A stretch of DNA of 64,000 bases, taken from assembly GCF_044502415.1 (NCBI RefSeq), contig NZ_CP172402.1; one strand, given 5' to 3'. The notes below the pieces were generated by a model. That model searched no databases, had not been told where the DNA came from, and was given only the letters and a program-made list of their open reading frames with translations. Origin of the DNA: Haloimpatiens lingqiaonensis (lineage in GTDB: Bacteria; Bacillota; Clostridia; Clostridiales; Clostridiaceae). Of this stretch, positions 1-9,191 are shown piece after piece. Position 1 is the first letter of the stretch, and each line of letters starts with the position of its first letter. The position numbers were made by a program, and so were the translations under genes.

Positions 1-1
1 T

Positions 2-583
2 GGCTCTAGTACGTTTATTCCTAAATTGGTGAAAAAGCCATTATTTTTACTAGATAAGAAGGGCTTAACACCGGCGGAAAAAGGTACTGCTATGCATGCT
101 GTTATGCAGAGAATTTCTTTTGATAGAGTAGAAAACTATGAGGACATAGAAAGTCAAATAAATACTATGGTTCAAAAGGAATTTATTACAGAGGAAGAGG
201 GAAAATCCGTAAATATAAACAAGATAATAGAATTTTTCAATTCCCCAATAGGTAAAAGAATGCAAAATGCTCAAAGGGTGTACAGGGAAGTGCCATTTCA
301 TATGGATATAAAAAGTACTGAAATTTACAAAGAATTACCTAAAGAGTTATATGAGCAGGAAAAGATAATGCTTCAAGGTATAATTGATTGTTATTTTGAA
401 GAGGATGGAAATATAATACTTCTTGACTACAAAACTGATTATGTAGAAAATATAGAAGAGATAAAGGAAAGGTATAAAGTACAAATAGAATATTACGCTA
501 AGGCTCTTCAAAGTGTAACAGGCAGGAGAGTAAGTGAAAAATATCTATATTTGTTTTATAATAATAGCATAGTGGCAATATAA
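2..583 (+). CDS. addA: ATP-dependent helicase/nuclease AddA, C-terminal fragment
   Basis: This is the last 193 residues of AddA, the helicase-nuclease subunit that works with AddB to process double-strand DNA ends for recombination. The reading frame is open from base 2, so the gene begins outside the window. What is visible is the C-terminal PD-(D/E)XK nuclease domain: a helix with GTAMHAVMQ, the metal-binding core IIDCYFEEDGNIILLDYKTD, and the following helix with QIEYYAKAL. The D and the E/D-x-K of the core are all present, so the nuclease looks active. It is followed 32 bases later by a YhaM-like exoribonuclease and then sbcD-sbcC, a DNA-end-processing neighbourhood typical of clostridia. 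Identification rests on the nuclease motifs and context; the helicase part cannot be seen. Confidence 0.88.
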   Translation, partial: GSSTFIPKLVKKPLFLLDKKGLTPAEKGTAMHAVMQRISFDRVENYEDIESQINTMVQKEFITEEEGKSVNINKIIEFFNSPIGKRMQNAQRVYREVPFHMDIKSTEIYKELPKELYEQEKIMLQGIIDCYFEEDGNIILLDYKTDYVENIEEIKERYKVQIEYYAKALQSVTGRRVSEKYLYLFYNNSIVAI

Positions 584-615
584 TATATTAACTAATAGTA
601 AGGAGCGATTTTTTA

Positions 616-1572
616 ATGAATATAGAAATTATGACCATAAATCAGTTTAAGGCAGGAAGCAGAGTGGATGGATTTTTCTTAATAAAATCAGTGGAGTGTA
701 AATCATCCAGTAACAATAAAAAATATTTAGATTTTACTCTTGCAGATAGAACTGGAGAAATAAATGCAAAGCTTTGGAATGTTACTGAAGAAGACGAAGC
801 GTACAGTGCTAATAGGCTTGTAAAAGTTAGGGGGATGGTTACTGAGTGGCAAAATGCTCTTCAATTTAAAATAGAAAAAATAAGAGAAGTAATGGATGAA
901 GATGGTGTGAATATAACGGATTTTGTACCAGTGGCACCATATACTTCAGAAGATATGTATAATGATGTATTAGAATATATTAATAAAATAAATAGCGAAG
1001 AAATAAAAAAATTGGTTAACTATATTTTAGAGGAATACAAGGAAACTTTAATGTATTATCCAGCAGCTAAAAGTAACCACCATTCTGTAAGGGGAGGCCT
1101 TTTATATCATATAACAACAATGCTTAAAGCTGGGGAAAGGTTATGTGAGGTATACACATTTTTAAATAAAGATCTGCTTTATTCAGGAATAATACTTCAT
1201 GATATATCAAAGATGGAAGAGATGGCTTCTAGTGAGCTGGGAATAGTAAGTGAATACACCATAGAGGGACAGCTTTTAGGGCATATAGTAATGGGAGTAA
1301 AGAAAATAGAAACTGTTGCAGAAAAATTAAATATAAACCCAGAAATAAAAATGCTTTTAGAGCATATGGTACTTTCACATCACTACGAGCCAGACTATGG
1401 TAGTCCTAAAAAGCCTATGATTCCAGAAGCTGAAATGCTTCATAGATTAGATGACATGGACGCTAAAATGTATGACATGAAAAAGGCATTAGAGGATGTG
1501 GAGCCAGGCAGTATGTCTGATAGAGTTTGGTCTTTGGAAAAGAGAGTTATCTATAAGGCTAGGGAATTTTAA
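616..1572 (+). CDS. yhaM: 3'-5' exoribonuclease YhaM family (OB fold + HD domain)
   Basis: A 318-residue protein with an N-terminal OB-fold nucleic-acid-binding region (about residues 14-95, including FTLADRTGEINAKLWN) and a C-terminal HD phosphohydrolase region. The HD metal ligands are visible in HHSVRGGLLYHI (about residues 155-166) and LHDISKM (about 195-201). Length and domain order match the Bacillus YhaM exoribonuclease, which trims single-stranded RNA from the 3' end. The ATG at 616 is preceded by AAGGAGCG at a normal distance. It sits between addA and sbcD, and the 13-base gap to sbcD suggests co-transcription. Function is assigned from the family, not from any feature unique to this copy. 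Confidence 0.85.
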   Translation: MNIEIMTINQFKAGSRVDGFFLIKSVECKSSSNNKKYLDFTLADRTGEINAKLWNVTEEDEAYSANRLVKVRGMVTEWQNALQFKIEKIREVMDEDGVNITDFVPVAPYTSEDMYNDVLEYINKINSEEIKKLVNYILEEYKETLMYYPAAKSNHHSVRGGLLYHITTMLKAGERLCEVYTFLNKDLLYSGIILHDISKMEEMASSELGIVSEYTIEGQLLGHIVMGVKKIETVAEKLNINPEIKMLLEHMVLSHHYEPDYGSPKKPMIPEAEMLHRLDDMDAKMYDMKKALEDVEPGSMSDRVWSLEKRVIYKAREF

Positions 1573-1585
1573 AAGGGGTGATTTT

Positions 1586-2825
1586 GTGAAGTTTATTCAT
1601 ACTTCCGATTGGCATTTGGGAAAAATGTTAGAGGGATACAGTAGGTTAGATGAACAAGAGAAATTTATAGAAGAATTTGTAGATATAGTAAACCATGAGG
1701 ACCCAGATATGATAGTAATATCTGGGGACATATACGATAATAGCAATCCTCCAGCAAGAGCGGAGGGTTTGTTTTATAAAGCACTTAGGGAGATAAGCTG
1801 TAATGGTAAAAGAGTGGTTTTGGTTATTTCAGGAAACCACGACAATCCAGACAGACTGGAAGCAGCATCTCCTATTGCCCACCAGCAGGGAATAGTACTT
1901 TTAGGAACACCTAGAAGTGTAGCCAGCACTGGCAAGTGTGGGGAGGCTAATATAATAGATGCAGATGAGGGTTATTTTGAGATAGAGATAAAGGGAGAAA
2001 AAGCTGTTATTATTGCAATGCCATATCCTAGTGAAAAGAGATTAAATGAAATTATATCAGACAAACTATCTGAGGAAGGAAAGGCAAAAGGATTACTCAG
2101 AAAAAATAGGAGATATATTTTTAAAGTTGTCAGAAAAATTTAGAGAAGATACTATAAATTTAGTGGCATCTCACTTATTTGTTTTAGGTGGAGAAAGTTC
2201 TGATTCTGAAAGACCTATTCAATTAGGGGGGAGCCTTACAGTAGATGCCAATAAATTACCTCAAAAGGCTCAATATATAGCACTAGGACATCTACATAAA
2301 CCTCAAAAGGTAAAGGGCACCGATGGAAGAATAAGATATTCAGGAGCACCTATTCAGTATAGTAAAAGTGAAAGAAATAATGCTAATTGTGCTTATATAG
2401 TGGAAGTATCCAAAGGTAAAGAAGCGGAAATAAGGGAAGTTTATTTTAAAAATTACAAGCCTATAGAAGTTTGGAAATGCCATGGGGTAGAAGAAGCGAT
2501 AAATATGTGTAAAGAAAACAGTGATAGAGATGTTTGGGCTTATATAGAAATATACACGGATAGAGTAATTCTTCAAGAAGAAATAAAAGAAATGAAGAGT
2601 TATAAAGATGATATAGTTCAAATACTTCCTAAAATTCAAGGAGAAGATGAGGAAGAGGTATATGAAAATTTAACGGAAAAAAGTATGGAAGAAGTTTTTA
2701 AGGAATTTTATAAATATGAAAGAAAAGTAGAACCGGATAAGGACTTATTGGAGTTGTTTTTAAGTATAGTCAATGAGCATGAAGAAGAGGTGATGGAAAA
2801 TGAAACCTATACTTCTGAAAATTAA
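1586..2825 (+). CDS. sbcD: Exonuclease SbcCD subunit D (frameshifted in this sequence)
   Basis: SbcD is the Mre11-like metallophosphatase/nuclease subunit of the SbcCD complex that cleaves hairpins and protein-blocked DNA ends. Metal-binding motifs are clear: HTSDWHLGK at the N terminus, SGDIYDNSNP, and SGNHDNPDR, then ASHLF and LGHLHKPQ in the second half. The first part (to about residue 165) is in one frame and the rest is in the +1 frame. One extra base between about 2080 and 2096, in a run of GGAAAGGCAAAAGG, explains this, and removing it gives a 412-residue protein of normal length. The start is probably the GTG at 1586 (VKFIHTSDW) after AAAAGGGG. The end overlaps the start of sbcC by 26 bases, implying translational coupling. 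Confidence 0.85.
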
Positions 2826-5800
2826 AGGCTTAAATAGCTTCGTTCAGGAACAAAAGATACCTTTTGATAAGCTAACGGAAAAAGGTTTTTTTGGCATATT
2901 TGGACCTACAGGCAGTGGGAAATCTACCATATTAGATGGCATAACTATGGCTTTATATGGAAAAATTACTAGGGATAATAAAGGATTTATAAACTCAGAA
3001 AGTGATAGATTAGAAGTAAGCTATACTTTTTCCATTGGATTAGGTGACAATATTAAAGAGTATCAATGTGATAGATGTATAAAAGTGGACAAAAATGGTG
3101 GATACAAAACCACTTTAGCTAGAATATATAAATTAAATGGAGAAAACAATGAAGTAATAGCAGAGGGTGCGGTAAATGTCAGAAATGCAGTGGAAAGCAT
3201 AATAGGACTTTCTGTAGATGATTTTACTAGATCCGTAGTGCTTCCTCAAGGTAAATTTAGTGAATTTTTAAAACTAACTGGTCTAGATAGAAGAAGTATG
3301 TTAGAAAGAATATTTAAACTAGAACGTTATGGAAGAGGACTTAGGGATAAAATTAAAAAACTAAAGGAACAGGAAGAAAAAAAATTAATAGAGCTAAATG
3401 GAGAATTAAACAGATATAATGATGTATCTAAAGAAAAAGTAGATATTTTAAAAGAAGAATTAAAAGTTTTAGAGGAAAAAGAAGAAACATTAAAGAAGGA
3501 AAAAGAAAAAATAGATAAGTTATATGAAGAGTACACTACTTTGTGGAATACCAAAAAAGAACTTCAAAACTATATTCAGCAGCAAAGTGAATTGGTGAAA
3601 AGAGCAGAAGACATTGAGAATAAAAAGGTAAAATTAGAATATGGAAAAAATGCTTTCAATATTAAGCCTTTTATAGATGAAGTTAAAAACACTGAGGATA
3701 GTGTAAAGATAAATAAAACTAAATTAAAAGAAAAAGAAGAACTTTTAATAGATATAAATCAAAAGCTTTTATTGCTTCAAAGGGAATATGAAGTTGCATT
3801 AGAAAATCAAAGAGAAAAAACTCCAAAGTTAGTTAAAAAGGCTACAGAGCTAGCTAGAGCAGTGGATATAAATAAAAGAGTAAAGGAAGTTGAAAAGGAA
3901 AGACAGGAATTAAGAAGTAAGTACGACAATTTAAATAAAAAGATAAAATCTTTAGAGGCAATTTTATTAGATATAACTACAAAACGAGAAGCTTTAATTA
4001 ATGATTTAGATGAATTAGAAAAAAGTTTAACTAATAAGACTATATCACCAGAGTACAGAAATTCCATATATAGTGCCTATGATAAGTATTGCAAATATAA
4101 AGAACTAAATGCAAATATAATTTTATTAAATGAAAAATATAATACCTTTAGCGAGAACATAAAGAATAATGAAAAACAGTTTATAGAAATAAAGAATAAA
4201 AAGATAAATTTAGATGGTTCAATAAATGCTTTAATAGAAAATAGAGAAGCTATTCAAAAGAATTGTCCAGGAGATGGGGAAACTTTATTAAAAGCTCAGC
4301 AGGAAGTGACCTCAGTAAGAGAAAGAACAGAAAAGATATTGATATGTTTAGATACTAAGGGAACATTGGATAAAAAATATGAAGATATTTTGTTAAAAAA
4401 GAAGGAACTTCAAGAAAAAATTAATTCTTTAAATTTAGAGTATGACCATGAGATAAATGAGCTTAAAAATAGTGAAAAATTATTTAAGGAAAAGTACAAT
4501 GAAAACATTGCAGCAATGCTAGCAAAGGAATTACAAGAAGGAAACCCTTGTCCAGTATGTGGATCTGTTCACCATGTGAAAAAAGCTAATTTTATAAGTG
4601 AAAATGAATTAAAGCATATGGAAGAGTTAACTAAAGAATTAAAGGAAAAATGTGAAGTTCTCAAGGAAAATATTAATCATTATAATATTAACATGGCAGC
4701 AGTTGATAGAGATAAGCAGTATTTAGAGGAAGAACTTAAAAAAGTAAATAAAGAATTAGAAGGAATAGGTATAGAAAAGTTACAAGAAGAAGTAAAGGCT
4801 AAAGAAGTCCATTTCACTAATTTGAGGGAAAAAATAAACAAGTGGAATGAAGAACTTAATAATTTAGAGAAGGATTTAGAGTATAAGAGAGAAGAAAAGG
4901 CTTCTATTGATAAAATGTATACATCTTTAGAGGAAAAAATAAGTGCTGCGCAGTATAATTTGAAAAGCATAAATGAGGATTTAAAAGATGCAAATGGAAA
5001 GTGCTCTAATGTATTTAAAGAATATACAGACATTATAAAAGTATTAGAGGTAGAAAATATAGAATTAGAAATAAATAAGATAAAATCTTGGGATGAAGAG
5101 ATTGTTAAACTTAAAAAACAAGAAAAAGAAAAAAGAAGTGCAGTAGATAAATTAAATTTACAAAGGGAAGAAATACAAAGAGAAGTATCAAATTTACAAA
5201 GTGAAAGAGCACAAATAACTCAAAGTGGAACAGAGAAAAAGAATTTTATAGATGAATATGGAGAAGAAGTAAAAAGAATATGTGGAGAAGAGGAGCCTGA
5301 GGAATCTATATTAAAGGTTAATAAGGAAATAGACTATATAAACACTACTGAAAAGTCTCTAAGAGATAAATTAGAATTAAAAAAGAATGAAAAAAATAAT
5401 TTCGACAAAGAAAAATCCAGCTTGGAGAAGAACTTAGAGACTTTAAATGGCATATTAAAGAATCAAAAAGAAAATTTATACATTAAATTAAAGGAGTATA
5501 GTTTTGAAGATGAAAAACAGGCTTTAGAGTGCTTTATAACTAAAGAGCATATAGAGAACCTTCAGCAAATAATAAGTAAATATGAAGATGACAAAATAAA
5601 ATTAGAAGATAATATAAAAAGATTAGAAGATAAACTCAGTGGCAGTGACATTACTGAAGAAAAGTGGCAGCAGACAAAGGAGTATAAACTTCAATTACAA
5701 GAGAATTTAAATGAGTGTATAGAGATGAAGGCTCAAAAGAAAAAGGAATTAAATGATACCATAAGAGATTTAGAAAAAGTCATGGGCCTATTAGAAAAAA

Positions 5801-6330
5801 GGGAAAAGTACCAACACAAATACAGCTTATGTGAAGAACTAGATGATTTAGTAAAGGGAAATAAATTTGTAGAATTTGTGGCTATGAATGAACTTAAATA
5901 CATAGCTATAGAGGCTTCAAAAAGGTTGAAAAGTATTACAAAGGGTAGATATGCTTTAGAAATAGATGTGGATGGTAACTTTATAATGAGGGACGACTTT
6001 AATGGAGGTGCTAGAAGGCATACAAGCACTTTATCAGGAGGGGAAACCTTCTTAACCTCTCTATCTTTAGCTCTAGCCCTTTCGTCTCAAATTCAGTTAA
6101 AAGGCAGTGCGCCACTACAATTTTTCTTCCTAGATGAAGGTTTTGGAACCTTAGACAATAATCTTTTAGATGTTGTAATGACTTCGCTAGAAAAACTTAG
6201 AAGTGAAAACTTATCAGTAGGAATTATAAGTCATGTGGATGAATTAAAAAATAGAGTTCCAGTTAAGCTGATAGTAAATGCTCCAGTGTCAGGAGTAAGT
6301 GGAAGTGAAGTAAAAGTAGAATATAGTTAA
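2800..6330 (+). CDS. sbcC: Exonuclease SbcCD subunit C (Rad50-like ATPase)
   Basis: A 1176-residue SMC/Rad50-type ATPase, partner of SbcD. Walker A is GPTGSGKST near residue 34; two very long coiled-coil arms rich in Lys, Glu and Leu follow. The zinc hook CPVCG lies near residue 583, almost exactly in the middle. The ABC signature LSGGE is near residue 1077 and Walker B with FFFLDEGFG near 1108. All parts are intact, so only the sbcD partner is disturbed here. The ATG at 2800 follows AGAGG and lies inside the last codons of sbcD. It acts with SbcD in the cytoplasm in repair and removal of DNA hairpins, which may matter in a genome carrying palindromic repeats like those in this window. Confidence 0.95.
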   Translation: MKPILLKIKGLNSFVQEQKIPFDKLTEKGFFGIFGPTGSGKSTILDGITMALYGKITRDNKGFINSESDRLEVSYTFSIGLGDNIKEYQCDRCIKVDKNGGYKTTLARIYKLNGENNEVIAEGAVNVRNAVESIIGLSVDDFTRSVVLPQGKFSEFLKLTGLDRRSMLERIFKLERYGRGLRDKIKKLKEQEEKKLIELNGELNRYNDVSKEKVDILKEELKVLEEKEETLKKEKEKIDKLYEEYTTLWNTKKELQNYIQQQSELVKRAEDIENKKVKLEYGKNAFNIKPFIDEVKNTEDSVKINKTKLKEKEELLIDINQKLLLLQREYEVALENQREKTPKLVKKATELARAVDINKRVKEVEKERQELRSKYDNLNKKIKSLEAILLDITTKREALINDLDELEKSLTNKTISPEYRNSIYSAYDKYCKYKELNANIILLNEKYNTFSENIKNNEKQFIEIKNKKINLDGSINALIENREAIQKNCPGDGETLLKAQQEVTSVRERTEKILICLDTKGTLDKKYEDILLKKKELQEKINSLNLEYDHEINELKNSEKLFKEKYNENIAAMLAKELQEGNPCPVCGSVHHVKKANFISENELKHMEELTKELKEKCEVLKENINHYNINMAAVDRDKQYLEEELKKVNKELEGIGIEKLQEEVKAKEVHFTNLREKINKWNEELNNLEKDLEYKREEKASIDKMYTSLEEKISAAQYNLKSINEDLKDANGKCSNVFKEYTDIIKVLEVENIELEINKIKSWDEEIVKLKKQEKEKRSAVDKLNLQREEIQREVSNLQSERAQITQSGTEKKNFIDEYGEEVKRICGEEEPEESILKVNKEIDYINTTEKSLRDKLELKKNEKNNFDKEKSSLEKNLETLNGILKNQKENLYIKLKEYSFEDEKQALECFITKEHIENLQQIISKYEDDKIKLEDNIKRLEDKLSGSDITEEKWQQTKEYKLQLQENLNECIEMKAQKKKELNDTIRDLEKVMGLLEKREKYQHKYSLCEELDDLVKGNKFVEFVAMNELKYIAIEASKRLKSITKGRYALEIDVDGNFIMRDDFNGGARRHTSTLSGGETFLTSLSLALALSSQIQLKGSAPLQFFFLDEGFGTLDNNLLDVVMTSLEKLRSENLSVGIISHVDELKNRVPVKLIVNAPVSGVSGSEVKVEYS

Positions 6331-6660
6331 GAAAATGGGGTTGCTGCATTAAAGAAATTACACACGATATATTGCTTTGAAAATAGGAAGTTGTAGGATA
6401 GGTAAAAGGTAAAAAGTAAGAAGTATTACTTACCTGCAAATTTCAATTTATGTTTTATAAAAGAATAAACTCAAACACATAAAATAGTTTTTGTTTGCCT
6501 ATGAAAGAGGATTTCAATAAAAATACTATGATATTTAGTAAAAAATAAGGTTAAAGCTTAAAAATGAACTATTTAAAACTTGAAAAATAGGAATTCATTC
6601 ATTATTATTATATTAATGAAAAAAATACTTCAATTTAACGAAAATTGTGAAGTGTAAACA
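6331..6660. other. Non-coding spacer between sbcC and the cysteine desulfidase-like gene
   Basis: AT-rich spacer of about 330 bases with no supported gene. Around 6400-6435 it holds a short run of GGTAAAA / AAGTAAGAAGTA units followed by the inverted TACTTACCT. This is the same sequence theme as the longer iterations near 38.36 kb and 52.95 kb. The last 60 bases must hold the promoter for the next gene, but no convincing -35/-10 pair stands out. Confidence 0.5.
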
Positions 6661-6675
6661 GAAAGGATGAATGCA

Positions 6676-7977
6676 ATGTCTTGTGATGAGTGTGGATGTA
6701 AAGGCTTTATAGAAATACTTAAATCGGAGGTAGTTCCAGCTTTAGGGTGTACAGAACCAATTGCAGTGGCCTTAGCGGCAGCAAAAGCTAAGGAAGCTTT
6801 AAATTCTTGTACTGAATTTATAAAAGTTTTTGTAAGTGATAATATACTAAAAAATGGAATGGGTGTGGGTATACCAGGAACAGGTATGACAGGACTAGAT
6901 ATAGCTGCAGCATTAGGTGCCATTGGGGGAAATCCTAATGTAGAATTAGAAGTTTTAAAGGATATAACTAAACAAAATATAGAAGATGCAAAAGAGATGT
7001 TAAAGGGCGGAAGGGTATCAGTAAATACAAAGGATGTGCCTAATAAACTTTATATAGAGGTGCAATGTGTAAGCGGAAAAAATATCTCAAAGGCAATTAT
7101 AAAAGATAAACATAATAATTTAGTTTTAGTTCAGCTAAATGAAGATATTTTATTTCAAGTAGAGGATGAAGAAGAAGCTGAAGTATCAATTGATAATGAT
7201 AAAAACAAAGAGCATTGTGTAAAATTAAGTGTTGAAGATATATATGATTTTGCTATAAATTGTCCCTTTGAGGATATAGAGTTTATTTTAGAAGGGGCAA
7301 AAATGAATAGAAAAATAGCAGAAGAAGGCTTAAAAGGTTATGGCTTAAATGTAGGAAAAACCATTATAGATAATATAAAAAAAGGCGTACTATCAGATGA
7401 TATTCAAAACTATGCTATGGCATTAACTGCTGCTGCTTCAGATGCAAGAATGGCAGGATGTATGTATCCTGTTATGAGTAATTCCGGCAGTGGCAATCAA
7501 GGCTTAACAGTAATGCTCCCAGTGGTAGCAGTGGCAGAAAAATTAAATGCTAGCTCCGAAAAATTAGCAAGAGCTTTAGTTTTAAGCAATTTGATAGCAA
7601 TTCATATAAAAACTTATTTAGGAAGATTATCTGCTTTGTGTGGTTGCGTAGTGGCTTCTGCAGGCGCAAGCTGTGGTATTACATATCTTTTAGGAGGACA
7701 GCTTAAGGAAATAAATTATTCCATTAAAAATATGGTGGGAAATATATCAGGCATGATATGTGATGGAGCAAAAACCGGCTGTGCCCTAAAGGTATCTACA
7801 GGAGTAAGTGCCGCAGTGCAATCTTCACTTTTGGCCATGAACAATATAGTTATATCAGAAAAAGAGGGCATAATAGAAAAGGACGTGGAAAAAACTATCA
7901 AAAATATAGCTCAAATAGGAAGAGAAGGAATGCTCCAAACAGATAAATTAATATTAAATATAATGACTCATAAATAA
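6676..7977 (+). CDS. L-cysteine desulfidase / serine dehydratase alpha family protein (UPF0597)
   Basis: A protein of about 433 residues from the UPF0597 family, related to the alpha subunit of iron-sulfur L-serine dehydratase and to cysteine desulfidases (CyuA/YhaM of enteric bacteria). The N terminus has a CDECGCKGF cysteine cluster and the family signature EVVPALGCTEPIAVALA. Further Cys-containing motifs likely to hold the iron-sulfur cluster are ASDARMAGCMYP, LSALCGCVVASAGASCG and ICDGAKTGCALK. The expected reaction is release of sulfide and pyruvate from cysteine. An ATG also exists at 6667, but it overlaps the GAAAGGA ribosome site, so the ATG at 6676, nine bases downstream, is the better start. 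The gene stands alone and ends in a strong terminator. Substrate choice between cysteine and serine cannot be settled from sequence. Confidence 0.85.
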   Translation: MSCDECGCKGFIEILKSEVVPALGCTEPIAVALAAAKAKEALNSCTEFIKVFVSDNILKNGMGVGIPGTGMTGLDIAAALGAIGGNPNVELEVLKDITKQNIEDAKEMLKGGRVSVNTKDVPNKLYIEVQCVSGKNISKAIIKDKHNNLVLVQLNEDILFQVEDEEEAEVSIDNDKNKEHCVKLSVEDIYDFAINCPFEDIEFILEGAKMNRKIAEEGLKGYGLNVGKTIIDNIKKGVLSDDIQNYAMALTAAASDARMAGCMYPVMSNSGSGNQGLTVMLPVVAVAEKLNASSEKLARALVLSNLIAIHIKTYLGRLSALCGCVVASAGASCGITYLLGGQLKEINYSIKNMVGNISGMICDGAKTGCALKVSTGVSAAVQSSLLAMNNIVISEKEGIIEKDVEKTIKNIAQIGREGMLQTDKLILNIMTHK

Positions 7978-7985
7978 TCAAATCA

Positions 7986-8010
7986 GGGAAGCTCAGAAGC
8001 TTCCCCTTTT
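7986..8010 (+). terminator. Rho-independent terminator
   Basis: GGGAAGC ... GCTTCCC forms a stem (7986-7992 with 7999-8005) followed by TTTT. It ends the cysteine desulfidase-like gene, and because the next gene converges from the other strand it may serve both. Confidence 0.75.
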
Positions 8011-8025
8011 ATATATCATTATAAT

Positions 8026-8247
8026 TTAGCGGCGTCCACATAAAGCTAAAAGTAGTAATATCCAACATAGTCCACTGCTGCGTCCACAGTTGTTAAAACA
8101 TCCTTGGCCGCCTAGTCCTAAAAATGGAAAACCACTATATGGACCGCAGTTGCAAGAAGGCCTGCATCTACATGGATCACATTGGCAACTATTGCATCTG
8201 CAAGGGTCGCAACAGCAGTTGCAACAATCATGATGTTTATGGCTCAT
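8026..8247 (-). CDS. Small cysteine-rich protein, probable spore-surface component
   Basis: A 73-residue protein with 17 cysteines. It starts MSHKHHDCCNCCCDPCRC and has repeated CxC and DPCRC units over residues 8-34. A Gly/Pro-rich middle and a short hydrophobic tail (WILLLLAL) follow. The upstream GGAGGG ribosome site is strong, which argues that the gene is real despite its size. A promoter resembling mother-cell sporulation promoters lies upstream (8316-8343), so a coat or exosporium role is plausible; metal binding is another possibility. It is not a family I can name. It faces away from the YyaL remnant. Confidence 0.72.
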   Translation of the reverse strand: MSHKHHDCCNCCCDPCRCNSCQCDPCRCRPSCNCGPYSGFPFLGLGGQGCFNNCGRSSGLCWILLLLALCGRR

Positions 8248-8315
8248 AGTATCCCTCCTTTACTTATAATAAGTACAAAAGAAGAATGAAATTATATGAG
8301 GATACCACTACTAAT

Positions 8316-8343
8316 TAGTATATGTTAGTGTATGAGTATAAGT
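8316..8343 (-). promoter_or_regulatory. Sporulation mother-cell (SigK/SigE-like) promoter candidate
   Basis: Read on the minus strand: AC, 17 bases, then CATATACTA. This matches the SigK consensus AC-N16/17-CATANNNTA and is close to SigE. It lies about 70 bases upstream of the Cys-rich gene that starts at 8247. The match is by eye. Confidence 0.45.
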
Positions 8344-8477
8344 GAAGAAATTTTTTTGTTTTTTAAGTTTTTTAGTAGACTACATAATTAATTACCAGAT
8401 TCGTAAAATGCCATGTTTATCATAATTTATGTAGCATAAAAACCATCATAAACTAATTTAAAAATAAAGTAAATCAA

Positions 8478-8822
8478 ATGTTTAAATGCTTTGGAGGAAA
8501 AGTAAATTCTAATCCAAGTTTGTATAATTTCTTTAATATGGCAATTATGTATGCTAAAGAAGGCGGTAGAGAGATTGTTATATGTGGTCAGAAGGAAGAT
8601 AAAGATGTAAAAGACATATTAGGTGAGATTAACAAGAGATTTTTGCCATTTACCAGTACCATAGTATATGATGGAAATGAAGAAATTTCAAATATAATTT
8701 CTTATATTAAAGATTATAATAAAATAAACAATAAAGTTACCACATATGTATGCAAAAATAATAGCTGTAGTAGAGGCATGAATTCTTTAGCGGAATTTGT
8801 AAAAAAGAGCTTTAATGAATAA
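8478..8822 (+). pseudogene. C-terminal remnant of a YyaL/DUF255 (thioredoxin-domain) protein
   Basis: A 114-residue open frame that reads like only the tail of the much larger YyaL (spermatogenesis-associated protein 20-like, about 670 residues) family: NPSLYNFFNMAI, GGREIVICG, INKRFLPFTST and the end VTTYVCKNNSCSRGMNSLAEF. The thioredoxin fold and the glycosidase-like toroid that make up the rest of the family are absent, and no ribosome site precedes the ATG. No coding remains can be read in the 130 bases before it. The simplest reading is a deletion remnant. It could instead be a very short expressed protein, but nothing supports that. Confidence 0.55.
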
Positions 8823-8859
8823 TTTTAAATAGCCATTTAATGAAAGTACTAAATAGTCC

Positions 8860-8889
8860 TTGACAAAAGTTCATATGTGGTAATATAAT
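8860..8889 (+). promoter_or_regulatory. Vegetative promoter for the T-box/argS transcript
   Basis: TTGACA at 8860-8865, 18-base spacer, TATAAT at 8884-8889: a perfect SigA promoter. Transcription should begin near 8896, just where the T-box leader begins. Confidence 0.85.
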
Positions 8890-8894
8890 GTAGT

Positions 8895-9147
8895 GTAAAT
8901 TCCAATATATAAATTCTGTGAAGAGGAGAGTACTTTTTTAATCTAACTTCAAGCGAGCAGGAGATGGTGTGAGACCTGTAGAAGATAAAAAAGGAAGAGA
9001 ACCTTGGAGAAGCTGCCTAAAAAGAATTGGTATTCTTAGTAGGGTAAGTCGCATTAAGCGTTAAATTTTTAAGTGGACTAATTTATTAGTCAACTAGAGT
9101 GGTACCGCGGATATTCCGTCTCTACAGTAGTGTAGGGACGGATTTTT
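8895..9147 (+). ncRNA. T-box riboswitch leader of argS
   Basis: The leader contains GAAGAGGAGAGTA at the base of stem I and the distal stem I bulge region GATGGTGTGAGACC. The T-box core GGTACCGCGG lies at 9101-9110, and it ends in the terminator hairpin CCGTC...GACGG (9116-9141) with a T run. Uncharged tRNA should pair with the T-box core and the specifier codon and favour the antiterminator. Since the next gene is argS, the expected tRNA is tRNA-Arg. AGA codons occur in the proposed specifier region (8996-9000), but the exact specifier triplet is not certain from reading alone. Confidence 0.92.
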
Positions 9148-9191
9148 ATATTTGTTTAATTTATATAAATTTTAAAATGGAGGTAAAATCT

